This document shows positions 46,555-59,235 of a stretch of DNA of 64,000 nucleotides, one piece after another. Position 1 is the first letter of the stretch; each line of letters starts with the position of its first letter. The notes under the pieces were generated by a model. It did not search any database. It was not told the DNA's origin and worked only from the letters and a program-made list of their open reading frames with translations. The stretch lies in the NCBI GenBank assembly GCA_032622095.1, contig CP136065.1, positions 22,188,134 to 22,252,133 of the forward strand, in the 5' to 3' direction. A program made the position numbers and the translations under genes. This DNA is from Siphonodentalium dalli. Its lineage: Eukaryota; Mollusca; Scaphopoda; Gadilida; Siphonodentaliidae.

Positions 46555-47050
46555 ATAGTAGCTGGTGGACCCGACTTCGTCTGGGATGTTCCCCTCTGAT
46601 TTTCGGAGAATTGCGCGATTTAACCTTGAATTGACTATTTTAAAGGTGAAGGTCATGCCGGGGTCACGATATGACCCGTCCAAAACACTCCCCGGACAAA
46701 AGTCACGACAAAAGTACCCATCGAAATCCGCCCGGCTTTACCCGATTTGACCTTGAATTGACAATTATGAATGTCAAGATCAGGTCAGGGTCATGATTTG
46801 ACCCACCCGACACACTCCTGGGACAAAAGTAACAGTAGGTATCAAATTTCGTTGAAATACTTCCGTTTTACCAGATTTGACCTTGAATTGATCTTTTTGA
46901 ATGTCAAAGTCAGGTCGGGATCAAGATTTGACCCGTCCAAAATACTCCCTGGAAATAATTTCCCCTAGGTATCAAATTTCGTCAAATCTGTCAGTCAGTT
47001 TTCCCGGCCATAGCTAACAGACAAACAGACAGACAAATGTCCAAAATATA
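46555..47050 (+). repeat. Dispersed repeat with TTTGACCTTGAATTGA units and CAGA microsatellite tail
   Basis: The head is ATATATAATAGTAGCTG then GACTTCGTC-GGG. TTTGACCTTGAATTGA-type units lie at about 46619, 46746 and 46875. The tail ACAGACAAACAGACAGACAA is followed by AAAATATATATTAGACTAG. The head and tail match 48640-48925. Confidence 0.75.
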
Positions 47051-47430
47051 TATTAGACTAGCTGATGTACTCGACTTCGTTCGGGCTAGTTAGGGATTTT
47101 TTTGTGATCGCCTCCATCTGGACAGTACCCAGTATATACAGCGTCTGGCCAAACTATTGTTCAATTGGTCCAGAAACATGCCTATATCAGCACGTTCGAG
47201 AACATGGTCCCACGTGAAATTGGACCCGTCCATATTGCTCCCGGGATCGAAGTAGTCCTACACACAAATTTTTAGTCGGATCGGTCAAGGTCCAGAAACA
47301 TGCATATGAGCGAGGTAAAGTTGACACGTTAAATACCAAATTCGAGCAGTGTTAGAGTCTATAACACATACACACATGCATTCATGCATACACAGATACA
47401 TACATACAGACAGGTGTTTCAAAATGTATA
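47051..47430 (+). repeat. Second dispersed repeat of the same head/tail type
   Basis: It starts TAGCTGATGTACTCGACTTCG and ends in an ACATACATACAGACAG-like microsatellite followed by AAAATGTATAAT. It directly abuts the previous element and shares its ends, but not its middle, with 26755-27425. Confidence 0.65.
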
Positions 47431-48360
47431 ATCGATAGCTACAACAATTCTATGGTAGATAGTTCATGGCCGACCTGATGCATGCATCTTAGTTTTATTG
47501 TTATATATATAAACCTTAGCTCGGCCCAAATTACACCACATACAAGCCTTAATTTCAATTGTTGACATACTACCATAAAGTTTTTCTATCAACACGCATG
47601 CTCTGTCGATGCTGTGCTTTTAACATCACCAATCGCCACTGCGTTTATATAATTTAGAGATGATGTCCAGTGTTTTCGCCAGGGGGATTTTAATGAGTCC
47701 GTATTGTGGAAACATAACTCGACAGGAAGACCATGGTTCGTCCCGTTGGGCGAAATTGTTTTATTTGTCACTGAAAAGTAGCCATTTCCTTGCACATGAT
47801 TAGATCACAAAGCAATCCAAAGCTAAGTATGTTACGCAAGTCAATCATTTCCGTGGGTGCATTAATTCTGTTGATGGTATCCAGATTATTAATCATGTAA
47901 TTACGCACCTAAGACTGCCGTCTGAGTGAAGACCAATAAATGAACAAGCTACGAGTTAGTGTTTACAAATATATAACTTACAATAAGATTCCGACAGGTA
48001 TAATTGTTAAACACTAAAAAGCATCTATGCATTGACCAATAATATCTAATGGTAGCAAGGAGAATTGAATTAAGTATTTCCTAGAATTTCAATATCTTCC
48101 GTGAAAAAGAAACTGAAAGGGTATATTCTGTCAATCGTAAAATTATTTGTGCGCTGTGACATCATACTGCAGGGTTTATTTACAGGGGATATTTATAGCG
48201 ATGTAATGTGAATGGTAGTGAAATCTTTCAAACGAAATCGGAACCCTTAGCTTGTTCAATAGTCTACATTAGCCAACTTGTTATAAAATATAATTGAGTT
48301 TTGGCGGGAAATGTAAACACGTGCATCGTTGTAATATCGTAAAATCAAAATGAATTGCAG
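47431..48360. other. No gene recognised
   Basis: Intron sequence without supported exons or repeats. Confidence 0.4.
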
Positions 48361-48394
48361 AATATGAACTCCGCAGAGGAACCCATTAATTATA

Positions 48395-48585
48395 TAGTAC
48401 CATAGAACGGGATCTCGGAGCATCAGTAGTTTCATCCACGGAAATACCGTGCACAAAAATCTACTGACTCAGCAATTCAACATACTTAAATTATGTAATC
48501 GTACCATAGCAAGGGATCTCCGAGCGGTAGTAGTTTCGTCCACGGAAATCCCATGCACAAAAATATCTGTACTCAGCACTCCCAA
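48395..48585 (+). repeat. Tandem duplication, 2 units of about 105 bp
   Basis: GTACCATAG-A-GGGATCTC, GAGC, GTAGTTTC(A/G)TCCACGGAAAT and TGCACAAAAAT occur from about 48398 and about 48501. Confidence 0.8.
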
Positions 48586-48639
48586 CAGTCTTTGATGTCA
48601 CCGCGATATGTATTACGCAATGTACATTGTACATGTACT

Positions 48640-48869
48640 AGTATATAATACTAGCTGTTGGGCGTGACTTTGTCCGGGCTGTTTCCCCTCTGCTTTCATC
48701 TCGATCTAACATCGATATCCGTCGAAAGGTGCGATTTGACCTTGAATTGACTATTTTGAAGGTGCGATTTGACCCGTCGAAACATTTCCCGGACAAAAGT
48801 AACCCTAGGTATCAAATTTCGTCGAAATCCGTCCCGCAGTTTTCCCGACCATTGCTAACAGACAGACAA

Positions 48870-48906
<37 letters not shown>

Positions 48907-48925
48907 AGTTCCAAAATATATGTTA
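48640..48925 (+). repeat. Dispersed repeat with CAGA microsatellite tail, short copy
   Basis: ATAATACTAGCTGTTGGGCG head, GACCTTGAATTGACTATTTT, GTATCAAATTTCGTCGAAAT, then a run of CAGA units and AAAATATATGTTAGA. Compare 46555-47050. Confidence 0.75.
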
Positions 48926-48929
48926 GATC

Positions 48930-50285
48930 GCTATTTCAATGCGCACCAACCATTACGTTGTAGTTTTGGCACTTTTATTTCAAAGGGTTATACCTGTACC
49001 GGTAACACACTGTGCGCAATTGACCCGCTTTTTCACCAGTATTCTGTTAACCCCCAAACTCCCGTTGCAGCCGGATTTTTTACGGCATATTGCTATTGAC
49101 TTTTGGCAAATGTATGAATCAAACAGATCATCTGTGAGGGAAATGAGGCCGTCCTACGGACGCTGAGCCACACTAACGGAAACCCTGGATGTCACATAGG
49201 TAGACACAATTAACTCCAATTCCGTGTTTTACTCTATTAAATATTATTTATTTATTTATCGGCTTATTTATTACGCAATTGTTATGCTACTTGGATCACT
49301 GTGATCATAATAGGGGTGGCTTACCAATCATGTTTTGTTGTATTCATCAGGATAGCAATCCTTTAAATAAAAAAATTTTAAACTAACAATGTTATTACCT
49401 CCGTCAGGGTACCCCGAGTCATCACATACAATTTGGCTGAAATCGGACAGACAGATCCTACATTTTTTAGAGTAAATTTGTTATGAAAAATAATACAAGT
49501 AAGGATTCATCTTATAACTGAAATCGATAAAATGGGCAAAAACACTGAATATTCCGAATGTACTTTCAACCGATAATATACCGATTACAACGTAATAACG
49601 ACGTTTTTGAAGAACGCGTCGATCGGTAAAATTGGTACCAAATCTACTGATCAGAACATTACTCAAAAATGTTGCTAATAATTGCAGTGCCTTGGTAATA
49701 TTGCTATAAGCAAAACATTATTTTGTTTATTGATTTATATATACATTATGTATTTATGTTTAAGTTTAACAGGTACTTCGTAAAATAAAATCCTTCGACT
49801 GATATATTATGTCATTGATATTCTACATCTACAGTATACCCTATACCATCAATGAACTGAGGACTATTAGAAAGTATACTGTTATGCCAAATTTACAGTT
49901 CGAATACATTACTCCGGTAATGAAGTACCTATATTAATTAATCAAGTCTTAGGTATTTGTCACCCATGCATTGTGGTAATCGAGCCTAGATCCAACATGG
50001 TAATTTGTGTTTCGTGTTGTTCAAATCGTGTTTACATCTTGGCGACAAATGCATGCTCATTTTTATTTAGTTTGATTGACAGCTGTGTCATAGCCAATGG
50101 ACGTGAAGCCAAGTGACTCACTTTTTAGTCTGGATAAAGTGGATCCATGCAATTGTGATTTGTAAAGAAAGATACATAGTAAAAATAGTATTATACTACC
50201 ATAGCTATAAACAAAATATAATACTGATTCAAATGAATACAGTAGTCAATTGCAGTGAGACACGAAAATATTTTTTTTAACCAAA
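48930..50285. other. No gene recognised
   Basis: AT-rich intron sequence. Short frames only. Confidence 0.4.
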
Positions 50286-50289
50286 TGAC

Positions 50290-50880
50290 TACAGATCTAT
50301 GGGACGAGTCATTTTGGGGTCATTCGGCCAAAAAACATGGCCACCAGCAGCCATCTTGGATTTTACTCTTTGTATGACTGAATCCTTTAGCATGGGCTAC
50401 AGGTCGTACTTTTAGTCTGATCATCATGAAATTTTTCATGGCTGTTGAAATTAGAATGTAGATGGGAAAGAGTCATTTTGGGGTCATTCGGACAAAAAAC
50501 ATAGCCGCCAGTGGCCATCTTTGATTTCAAAATTCAATGCATTAGCACGGGCTACAGGTCGTATTGTTTGTCTGATCATCATGAAATTTTTCATGGATGT
50601 TAATATTGACATGTAGATGGGAACGATTAATTTTGGGGTCATTCAGCGAAAAAACATGGCCGCCAGCAACCATCTTGGATTTTACTCTTTGTATGACTAA
50701 ATCCTTTAGCACGGGCTACTGGTCGTGTTAATCATCATAAAATTTGTCATGGATGTTAATAATGACATGTAGATGGGAACGAGTCATTTTGAGGTCATTC
50801 GGCCAAAAAACATGACCGCTAGCAGCCATCTTGGATTTTACTCTGTGTATGACTAAATCCTTTACTGCTCATTTTTTGCA
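50290..50880 (+). repeat. CATGGC-GCCAGC repeat family, array 3 (best preserved), about 4 units
   Basis: GAGTCATTTTGGGGTCATTC, AAAAAACATGGCC, CAGCAGCCATCTTGGATTTT and ATCATCATGAAATTT recur with a period of about 165-175 bp. Confidence 0.85.
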
Positions 50881-51708
50881 CTCCTTTTTAATCTCTCTAT
50901 TCATTGCTCATCACAAAAAAATTACCTTCTTTACAAAGTTGAGCTACAGTGTCATTGACACTTTCATATTTAAGAGTTATTGATGACCATTTCTCGACAC
51001 ATTGAAGATGTGCAACATACTTAGTGAATATATGCTTTGTAGCATATTGGTTTAATCTATTCCTACTGTTTGTAGTATATGAATCTGAAACCCATAAATC
51101 CTTACAAACCTGCTACCTATGTTGGGGGACATTATGGTCAGCGACCTTTTATTTTAATGCAGATAACGCAACATTCTGTTACTGAAGCAAGAACATTTGA
51201 AGCGATGAAATGAAAACTAATAGTTCATCCGTGCCTCCTTAGATATCATATATCGATACGCCAGAACCTGTAATTGTATGGTCGCAGATACAATTTGAAG
51301 GAAGTGCATTGTGCTGTTCCAATAAAATAGTAGATCTGTTTCTATATTCGAATCCATGTTCAGACTGATGCACTCCTCAACTTTCGGTGAAAGGGCTTCA
51401 TTTCTAAGGATGTCCCCATAGCCGAGGTGGTTGCATTGTGGATAAGATCATCACAGACTGGGCCAGACGAGGTTGGGACTGATTTTCAAGCTTGGTTGGA
51501 GTTGGACATCTCAATATGCTATTCTGATCGGTTCATGCCCATTTCGATAAGAAATGAGAATATGTTTACACTCAATGAAGCAAGCACATTTGAATCATTA
51601 TGAAACATACTGGGTCCGTGCCTCCATAAATCTGATATATCATCAAGACAAAACGGAAAATGAAATAACTAAATCATCAAAGCAGTAGTGTCACATTTAG
51701 CACATACA
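50881..51708. other. No gene recognised; partial direct repeat
   Basis: GAAGCAAG(A/C)ACATTTGAA and related phrases recur at about 51185 and 51577 with CCGTGCCTCC nearby (51231, 51616), an old duplication of about 390 bp. Confidence 0.45.
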
Positions 51709-51716
51709 ATTTTTGC

Positions 51717-52151
51717 CAAGTCTGCAAATAGTGTGTCTGTCATTTGCAGAATGGGGTCCCCAGAGGGTGAATTTAGTGATGCTATCCTGCACAGCAGGCT
51801 AACATCACCAAATTCACCCTCTGGGGACTTAGGCTTCATTTTCTTGGAATTATCTATAGTCTCAAATTAACATTGTTTTTATTTACTTTTTCCCTTCCTG
51901 GAAGTTTCTATATCCCCTAATTTGCAGAAGATAAAATACTTAATTGAGGTGATTAAAGGGTGAACATCACCAGCTTTAACTGGGGAAATTCAATCTGATC
52001 CTATGTCTCCCATAGCAGTTGAGGCCCAAGCAGAATAAGGTTCCCAGAGGCTGAATTTAGTGAAGCTAGCCCACCATGTGGTATAGCATCGCTAAATTCT
52101 CCCTCTGGGGACCTCATTTTACAAATGACAGACACACTATTTGAAGGCTTG
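51717..52151. mobile_element. hAT-like MITE, 435 bp, with 8-bp target-site duplication
   Basis: The ends CAAGTCTGCAAATAGTGTGT (51717) and ACACACTATTTGAAGGCTTG (ending 52151) are inverted, and the similarity continues to GGGGACC(C/T)CATT. A perfect 8-bp duplication ATTTTTGC flanks it (51709-51716 and 52152-52159), which is the hAT hallmark. It contains nested inverted copies of the GGTGAATTTAGTGA motif. It has no transposase. It lies 48 bp upstream of the MAM exon. Confidence 0.9.
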
Positions 52152-52199
52152 ATTTTTGCGTTCTGATTTCTCTACTAACTACTGTAAATTTTATTGTAG

Positions 52200-52618
52200 A
52201 TAATAATCCAACAGTCTGCGACTTTGAGGCGGCCACAATCTGTAACTATCATCAAGACAAAACAGACAAGTATGACTGGACATACCACAAAGGCAGCACC
52301 TTATCGCGGTCCACCGGTCCAGGAGTCGATCACACTTACGGCACACAGAGAGGCCACTATGTATATGCTGAAGCATCAGCTCGTAGACTGAACGACATGG
52401 CTAGAATCATTAGTCCGATGTACACCAATACCAACGGTGGGATGAAATGCATCCAATTCTATTATCATATGTATGGCATCGATATCGGAACACTCAATGT
52501 GTATTTCATGAATAACAGACAGACGACCTTCATTAACCCAATCTGGACAAGATCGTATAATCAGGGCAACAAATGGATTCAAGGAACAGTCACTATCAAT
52601 CCTCCTGACAGTTATGGG
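52200..52618 (+). CDS. Internal exon: N-terminal three quarters of a MAM domain
   Basis: This 419-nt exon enters in phase 1 and leaves in phase 0. The translation starts NNPTVCDFEAATICNYHQDK and carries the MAM signature in order: CDFE with the first Cys at 52217, a second Cys in TICNY, an aromatic block YDWTYH, TGP, DHTYGTQRGHYVYAEAS, the third Cys in KCIQFYYHMYG, GTLNVYF, and a tryptophan pair in IWTRSYNQGNKW. The fourth conserved Cys would lie in the next exon, as it does in the exon at 25849. The acceptor has a CTAAC branch-like motif and ends in TTGTAG; the donor is GTATGT at 52619. The domain is expected to be extracellular. The exon that completes it is not in the window before 64000. 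If the 53-kb duplication is real, it is expected near 79.3 kb in extended coordinates. Confidence 0.88.
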
Positions 52619-52681
52619 GTATGTTTATGTCATTTTGGGATGTACTTTTTCCAGATTTGAACTCCATAGAAAACATCTTCT

Positions 52682-52795
52682 GAACTACGCTCTATTATAA
52701 ATATTTACATCTCGATTCCGGATGCAACAATGGGTGATAAACTAACACAAATCATTTCGCCATCGAGACTCATTGCATTTATTTATTACTAGCAA
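52682..52795 (-). repeat. Fragment of the 18707-20805 TIR element
   Basis: Its reverse complement aligns to 19013-19123, including TCTCGATGGCGAA, GTGTTAGTTTATC and CGGAATCGAGATGTAAATAT. No ends are present. Confidence 0.75.
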
Positions 52796-53288
52796 TACTT
52801 CAGACGTTATAGCATGAAACATGAACATCATAAACGCATTAGTTCGAAAAAATAAAAGACGACAACTGTGTTTTACATAGAGATGTATCAATCAAACAAT
52901 CAATCAATCTAGTTTATCATATCTTCACGAAGATACGGATGTTTTAAAGATATGTCCAGGTGCTCCTCTTTTCTGGTGATATATATATACTGGCTAATCA
53001 TTTTCAGCAGCTACATGTGCCAGACACAGCGGAATTTTGAGTTGTTTATATTAGGCGATGAGTTTGTTCTAAAAAATGAAAGAAATCCTCTGTATTTGGG
53101 CAGATATACCTTGTCAGATGTCACCATTGGAGGATCCTGAAAAGTCATGTCCTACGGACTGCGGTTTCCTTTATCTCGGAAGTAACCATATTTGACTGCA
53201 CACTGTGACCACTATTTTTGAACAGACCTGCTCTACATTTCCATATCTCTTGGCAATTGTAACTTTTTATGTGGAAATTATATTGAAT
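52796..53288. other. No gene recognised, between MAM exon and copy B
   Basis: Intron sequence. The 62-codon frame at 52952-53140 is not supported as an exon. The left boundary of the duplication cannot be placed here because position 1 already aligns to 53289. Confidence 0.4.
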
Positions 53289-54839
53289 GGGGCAGACTCA
53301 ATCGTGTTATACTATATACATGAGCCATTCTAATATGCAATCCTATGACGATTCAAGGTCCCTCAGTTTGAATGAATATATGTATCTCTTAAATAGATTG
53401 ATATAAATATACTTGTAATGCTTTCTTCTATGTATCTGTGTTGCTAGATCATTATAGTAATGCCCTGATTTACATCCCCATATAAATATGACAGTTGAGA
53501 AGATATAATTGTTCAAGTGACTTCATTCGGTCAGCATTTGTCGAGATTGTGAAATTAGAATGCCAAAAGCTCATTAGAACGACATGGAGATGGCCTGGGA
53601 GATGACTATATATAACTTTGTTCGATATCGGCGAATTGAACAATCTTATAAATGCTAGTGAATCTCCTCTCGCCATCTATGACCCAAACGACCCCAAATG
53701 TGATTTAGTTTATCATATCATTAGAGAAGAACGTGCATGAATTTGGTGGAATTAGTGCTAAATATATTTGTATCAACTTTGGTGCAACTCCCCTCATGCA
53801 TGACTTGAACCGCGCCACTTTTGTCATATTTAAACCACGTCTATTAGACTCATAGTGTGGTCGTTGGAGAGTTGAACCCGGAAGAAATTGGATACAAGCT
53901 AATTTTTGTGTTATTCGACGCGGAAAAACACCAGGAACAACATATCCAAAATCCGCAAAAATCCGCTAATGGGAAAATTCAGGATCCAAGATGGCGTCCA
54001 TAATGTCTGTTGTTATCGCAAAATACTGAATTTCTGCGGTAGGTGCTCCAATTAATGTCAAATTTGTTATAAATTGAAATATATACAAACAATGCTTTGT
54101 CGTAAACCATATCTGTAGAATGTATTTCCCAAAATGGCCGCCAAAATGGACAAAATCGAATGAAATTTACATGTTGTGCAAAATTGAAGAGCTAGTCATA
54201 TACGAGTGAACAGACTCGAATTATGCGAGGAAGAATGATTGCAGAGTATAAGAGAAACTTTTGATTAGAGATGTACGAATTATCTCTAATGTATCTCACG
54301 AGAGAGCAAGCGAAACCAGGGTCTTATGAAACGGTTAAATCTTGACTTTTGTACGCACAGAAACGGAAACATAATGCAGTTTGTTCTGTTCTGCTTATCT
54401 TGAATCGTGTGATATATGTGTAATTAAACAGCTAAATGGGATTTATTAGAGATGTATTGGCTATGCGACCTTTTTCTAGAAGCAGAAAAATGTGTACTCC
54501 GAGCAGTCTCACGAATGTGACCGATCATCATTTATTTTGATATCTACAGCATGAAACCTTTAAACATTAACTGATATAAAACGGTTTGAAAGATATTCAT
54601 ATAGTACTGGGTAAAATGCGTATATTCTATTGTCCGTGTCTCAAAATAGTAGTCATAGTTGCCTCAGATCAAGTGATAGAACACGAATATTTCGCTTTTA
54701 TTACAAGAATGCATGGTGGTATACCATGAACTAAATTTATTAAACACGAAGGAGTAACATAGACTATCGTCAATAAATTCTAAACTTGACCAAAATTGCC
54801 TACATACTCTGTGACAAAGACTGTGTTTGTACCTGGAAA

Positions 54840-55060
54840 TTATATTTTATTCCAAAAATTAGCTACTCACCTGACATAATTCATACAGAATTAGATTTAT
54901 CTTAACCTCCGCAAACCGCCACTCAAAAATCGGAAACATGAAATGTTTCGTTTCGTTTGTTCCGTTTCCCAGTTAAAGTTTTTAGTTATTCCGAGCATGC
55001 GCATTGCGCATACCTGTATACTCAGTTTGATTTCTTGGCGCTCACAATCAGACGTGCTGA
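54840..55060 (-). repeat. Copy B of the dispersed element end at 1545-1765
   Basis: Same CTCACCTGACATAATTCATA start and GCATGCGCATTGCGCATAC end as in copy A. Confidence 0.6.
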
Positions 55061-55292
55061 AAATTAGTGCTGCTCTTACAATGTCAGAATCTGAGGCGTC
55101 TGTTTTTCTCTGACAGAGTCTACTGTAAATCTCCAGTGGATAATCTGCGTAAGCATAAGACCAAACGATGGTTGCGCTACGATTTCTGGAGGAAAAGATT
55201 TCCTCGCAAGAACGGAAAATGGCAGAACTTCGCTAGGAAACCGGCGGAAAGTCAGACATTATTGTCGGTCTAGGTCAAAGTATTCAGACCAG

Positions 55293-55522
55293 GTGATCTT
55301 GTAGATCGACCGATAAACACTCAAGTCAAGGGGATCTTCAGGATCGCCCGTAAGACACAAGTCTAATGCTCAGGAGCCGAAGAGGCTGTCCGAAAAGAAA
55401 GACATAAACAGGTGATCGTGTAGATCGACCGATAAACACTCAAGTCGAGGGGATCTTCAAGATCGCCCGTGAGACAACACAAGTCTAATGCTCAGGAGCC
55501 GAAGAGGCTGTCCGAAAAGCAA
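55293..55522 (+). repeat. Copy B of the 116-bp tandem pair at 1997-2226
   Basis: Two units with GATCGACCGATAAACACTCA and GAGGCTGTCCGAAAA, as in copy A with a few substitutions. Confidence 0.75.
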
Positions 55523-56581
55523 GACTACCGATACGAACATGCAAAAGTCGCACAGTATTAATGACAGTATATCACATTATCTATGTGATAACAGAGTAAG
55601 TATAGTTCAGACAACGTTGTGTTGTCCTTGTCAGGTCATGGACAAGTTTTTAGTCGGATTCCTGATGTCATTTTGCATTTTTGGTTTGTTAAAAGCGATA
55701 TGAAAACGGATTATGTATGCCTAGTAGGTGTGTTTTCAGGATTGACTTGTTTCCATTCTTGAATTTTGGCAGGTCGGCCTAAATCGGGGTCAACATCATT
55801 TAGAGAGCGTTTCGTATTTACAGAAAACAATAGATGGTGCCATCTGGCGTATGGCGATAGGTGCGATTTGAAACTTCTCCAAACTACTAGATATGACCAT
55901 TACATGTATTTTTGAAAATTTTGATGTGATCGGTTCATTATTGTTGGCTACAGTTGTGATCAAAATTTAACACTGAGCCCTATGGGGATTCTAGTACTTT
56001 GGATAAATGGCGCCATTTTGCGTATGATGATATGCACGTTCTGATATTCCTAAAAAATACTAAGTATGAAATACAGACGTAGTTTTAAAAAGAATGGATG
56101 TGATCAGCTGATTCTTGCTGGCTACAGTTGCGATCAAAATTTAACACTTAACCCTATGGAGAATTTTCTGTTATGCTCAAACGTTGATTGTAATATCACT
56201 TATTGGCAATCGTGCACATCTATATATGAAGTTTAACACTCGTGTTTACCCACTGTAACTATCCGTGATTTAATAGTTGCAACATATGATATAGTTATGC
56301 CTCAAGATACAGAAATTGGCAAAAGTAAGTGTCGAATGGTTTTGTAGTTTCGATAATATGCAGCCTGTTGAATCAGAATCAAATAAAAATATTCACAACA
56401 AGACTGTTCACGATGTGATTACATATTATGCCATTGTTTTATTTGATACTTGTATGTCTTGTTGTCCACTGACTAGTTTTAAAACCACATCGTTGATCAT
56501 AACAGGATGTAGTGTCACAAATACACAGGTATAGATGGTAGTTGTTCGTTGTCATTATAACGCAATCGTTGTCATCGGAGT

Positions 56582-56869
56582 CTATCCCACATGCACTGAG
56601 ATAATCTGTGTTTTCGCGGGATTTGTGCTACTGATAAACGGACATTTCGGTGCAGCTGAGATCTTTAGTATAGCGGCATATGCTTTGCTTTCACGCTTCC
56701 CACGCCAGTTACATTTGACCAACTTCAGTGCAGCGACTGAAACCCAACATTCACCATCAATATTCTGACCACAGTTAATCTCCACGCTATAGCTGTGCAA
56801 ATCAAGTAAATTCGAATTTCTACTAAAATAGAGCTTAATGAGTAAAATAGGTATCAACCATAGTTGCAT
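56582..56869 (-). other. Copy B of the 95-codon open frame at 3285-3572
   Basis: Open over its full length and one residue different from copy A (Cys to Arg). No family recognised and probably non-coding; see the copy A entry for what is visible. Confidence 0.15.
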
Positions 56870-58095
56870 TTTCTTGCATTCCGAGTTGGTGCTTTAAGTA
56901 ACCGTTAATAATGAGCTATGGGGATCGGTGGCAAAGTCTCCTGATCTTATAATGATCAGTGGCCTATGTACAACATGGCTGCACATATATAGGCCTATAG
57001 TTTTAGTCATGCGTGTGCCCAACTTTGAACAAAACCAGCACAATGTGATTAGACACTGACTGAATTAAGGCAATACCAATGAATGATTAGTACACAATTG
57101 TGGTATTTGATTAGCAACCGTTGCTAACCTTAAATAAGACATCTGGTTCATTTTGACGACCAGGTATATCTCAAATTTCACATTTGGGTATTAACTGTAT
57201 CGGAAACGCAAACGTTGAATTACGACCCTATAAGCTATAATTGCAATTTCCAGTGAATTCCTGGTATTCTCCTAGACTAAGTTTCTCGATCTTATAATGA
57301 TCAATGGCCCATGGGGCACAAACATGCACAGTTTCATATCTGTGTCACCATTTGAACACAACCAATACCATCTGTCTATAGACACTATATAATTTACGGG
57401 AAAATACCATGGCCCATGGTATTGATCGGTTCAAAGCCAAGTATATTATTGGGGGAGAACGACACAATAAGCATAAGTCGATGGTTTGTTCACAACAGAT
57501 GGAGCCATGATACACTATGAAGGACGATGGAAGGTTCCCTTAACTATGTTCTTCGACACATTATTGTCCCCGCACTGTGTCACTTGTATCTTACTGTGTT
57601 GTACTATATATAAAACCAAGCACACCATGCGCATATATATCTTCTTATAAATAAATTATCTCTTAGAAAGTGTCCAGAGATGTCGTGCCTATTTATACTG
57701 ACAATTTATTTTTGTGGCAAAGTATTTGAGGGAGAGATTTGTTATGTTGACTACGGTGTTAATTTAGTAAGTAAAACATGTATCCCGGGGGAGGTATCGA
57801 GTGGACGGAGAAAATGTTTTCTTTATCATCAGATGAACATAATTTAAACTCCCAATTTGGATAAACCCGACCAGGAATTATAGAACAACCATCTATATAA
57901 GCCCAGCAATATTTAGCAATACACATGGATGTGATATCATTGTTTAACATTTTTAAACAATACCACCCTATCCACATATATATGGCTAAACATATCATTG
58001 GCATAGATGAGTTGTTGTAGTTGTTACATTTATGCTGGTCGGGTTTCTCCAAATTTAATACTAAAACAGAATGATCCATAAGCTACGGTGGCTGG

Positions 58096-59235
58096 TTTAG
58101 GACATGAAAATTTGTTTTTTATTTCGTGGCCACGAAATACTAATAACTAATTTGGTGGCCACAAAATACTAATTCGTGGCCACGAAATACTAATTCGTGG
58201 CCACGAAATGACTGATTGACCTTTGCATATAGCCAGATACCTTTACGGTATGGTTACACTAACTTGATGATGTTTTAGAAACAATGCGTACGATCGCAGA
58301 GAAGCTACTTATAAACACCTTATGACATGGGACCCGGGCTCTATGGGGATATGGACGTCCTATATATAAACTAGCCACGAGAGAACGGGGAAACACGGGT
58401 CAGGTGGCTCCAAGACACACTGGATATTCATTAGTTGTTACCACAAGGGATCGAATGGGAATGCCATGCATTCCTCTCGGCATATTGACCGATTTAAGTC
58501 AAATAAGGGGTTTTGTAGGGTGGGCCCAAAACAAGCTTATAAATATTCACCCCTTTCAACCATACCAAATCCAAAATGGTCGTTGCTCAGAAGGGGTCAA
58601 ATGGGTTACACATTATTTCTCTGTCACTTGGCCGATATAGATCAAATAAAGGGTGTTGTACCGTGGCTAACAAAGCAAGCTAAATTTTCACACCTTCAGC
58701 CCACTCGAGCGAAAATGATAACTGATCAGAGGGGTCCATATATGATAACATGCAATCCCCCCTTTTAGGTCGAATACAGTGTGTTGTAGGTTGACCCTGA
58801 GACAAACTAAATGTTCACCCGCTGTCACCACCCCCGACACAAAATGGCCAACCCATATGGGTTCAAATATGACACCTGTACAATTTCTCAACCCCTTAAC
58901 CGTTTGATGTGGTATAATTGGTGATGTAGGGTGGCCCCAAGATATACTGAATGTCGTGGGTGCCTCTGTAACCCACCCCAGGACGGCGGCAACTTTGGAT
59001 CGGGTTGGTGAAAGGGGCGATTACTTAATTTGTTTTACGGGCCACCCTACAACACCCTTTATCTCAAATCGGCGTGGCTCATTCCAAGATGGTGGACAGC
59101 TACAACCAGATCATCTCTGTTCGCTACCATTACACAAATGGGCCTGACGATCGTATATCACAATTAGTTATTTCGTGGCCACGAATTATTTATTTCGTGA
59201 CCACGAAATAAAAACAAATATTCCCATGTCCTAAA
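58096..59235. mobile_element. Second copy of the TIR element at 4800-5919 (in duplication copy B)
   Basis: It has the same inverted ends (TTTAGGACATG / CATGTCCTAAA). It has one extra 21-bp unit of the subterminal array (TACTAATTCGTGGCCACGAAA) compared with copy A, so unit number in this array changed after the duplication or differs between haplotypes. Confidence 0.75.

Noticed and set aside
51411-51470. tRNA-like or SINE head (TAGCCGAGGTGGTT)
   Set aside because: Only a weak A-box resemblance; no B box at proper distance and no cloverleaf.
52952-53140. Exon following the MAM exon
   Set aside because: A 62-codon frame with a hydrophobic stretch, but no acceptor/donor pair in the required phase 0 and no FEGVRG-type motif to complete the domain.
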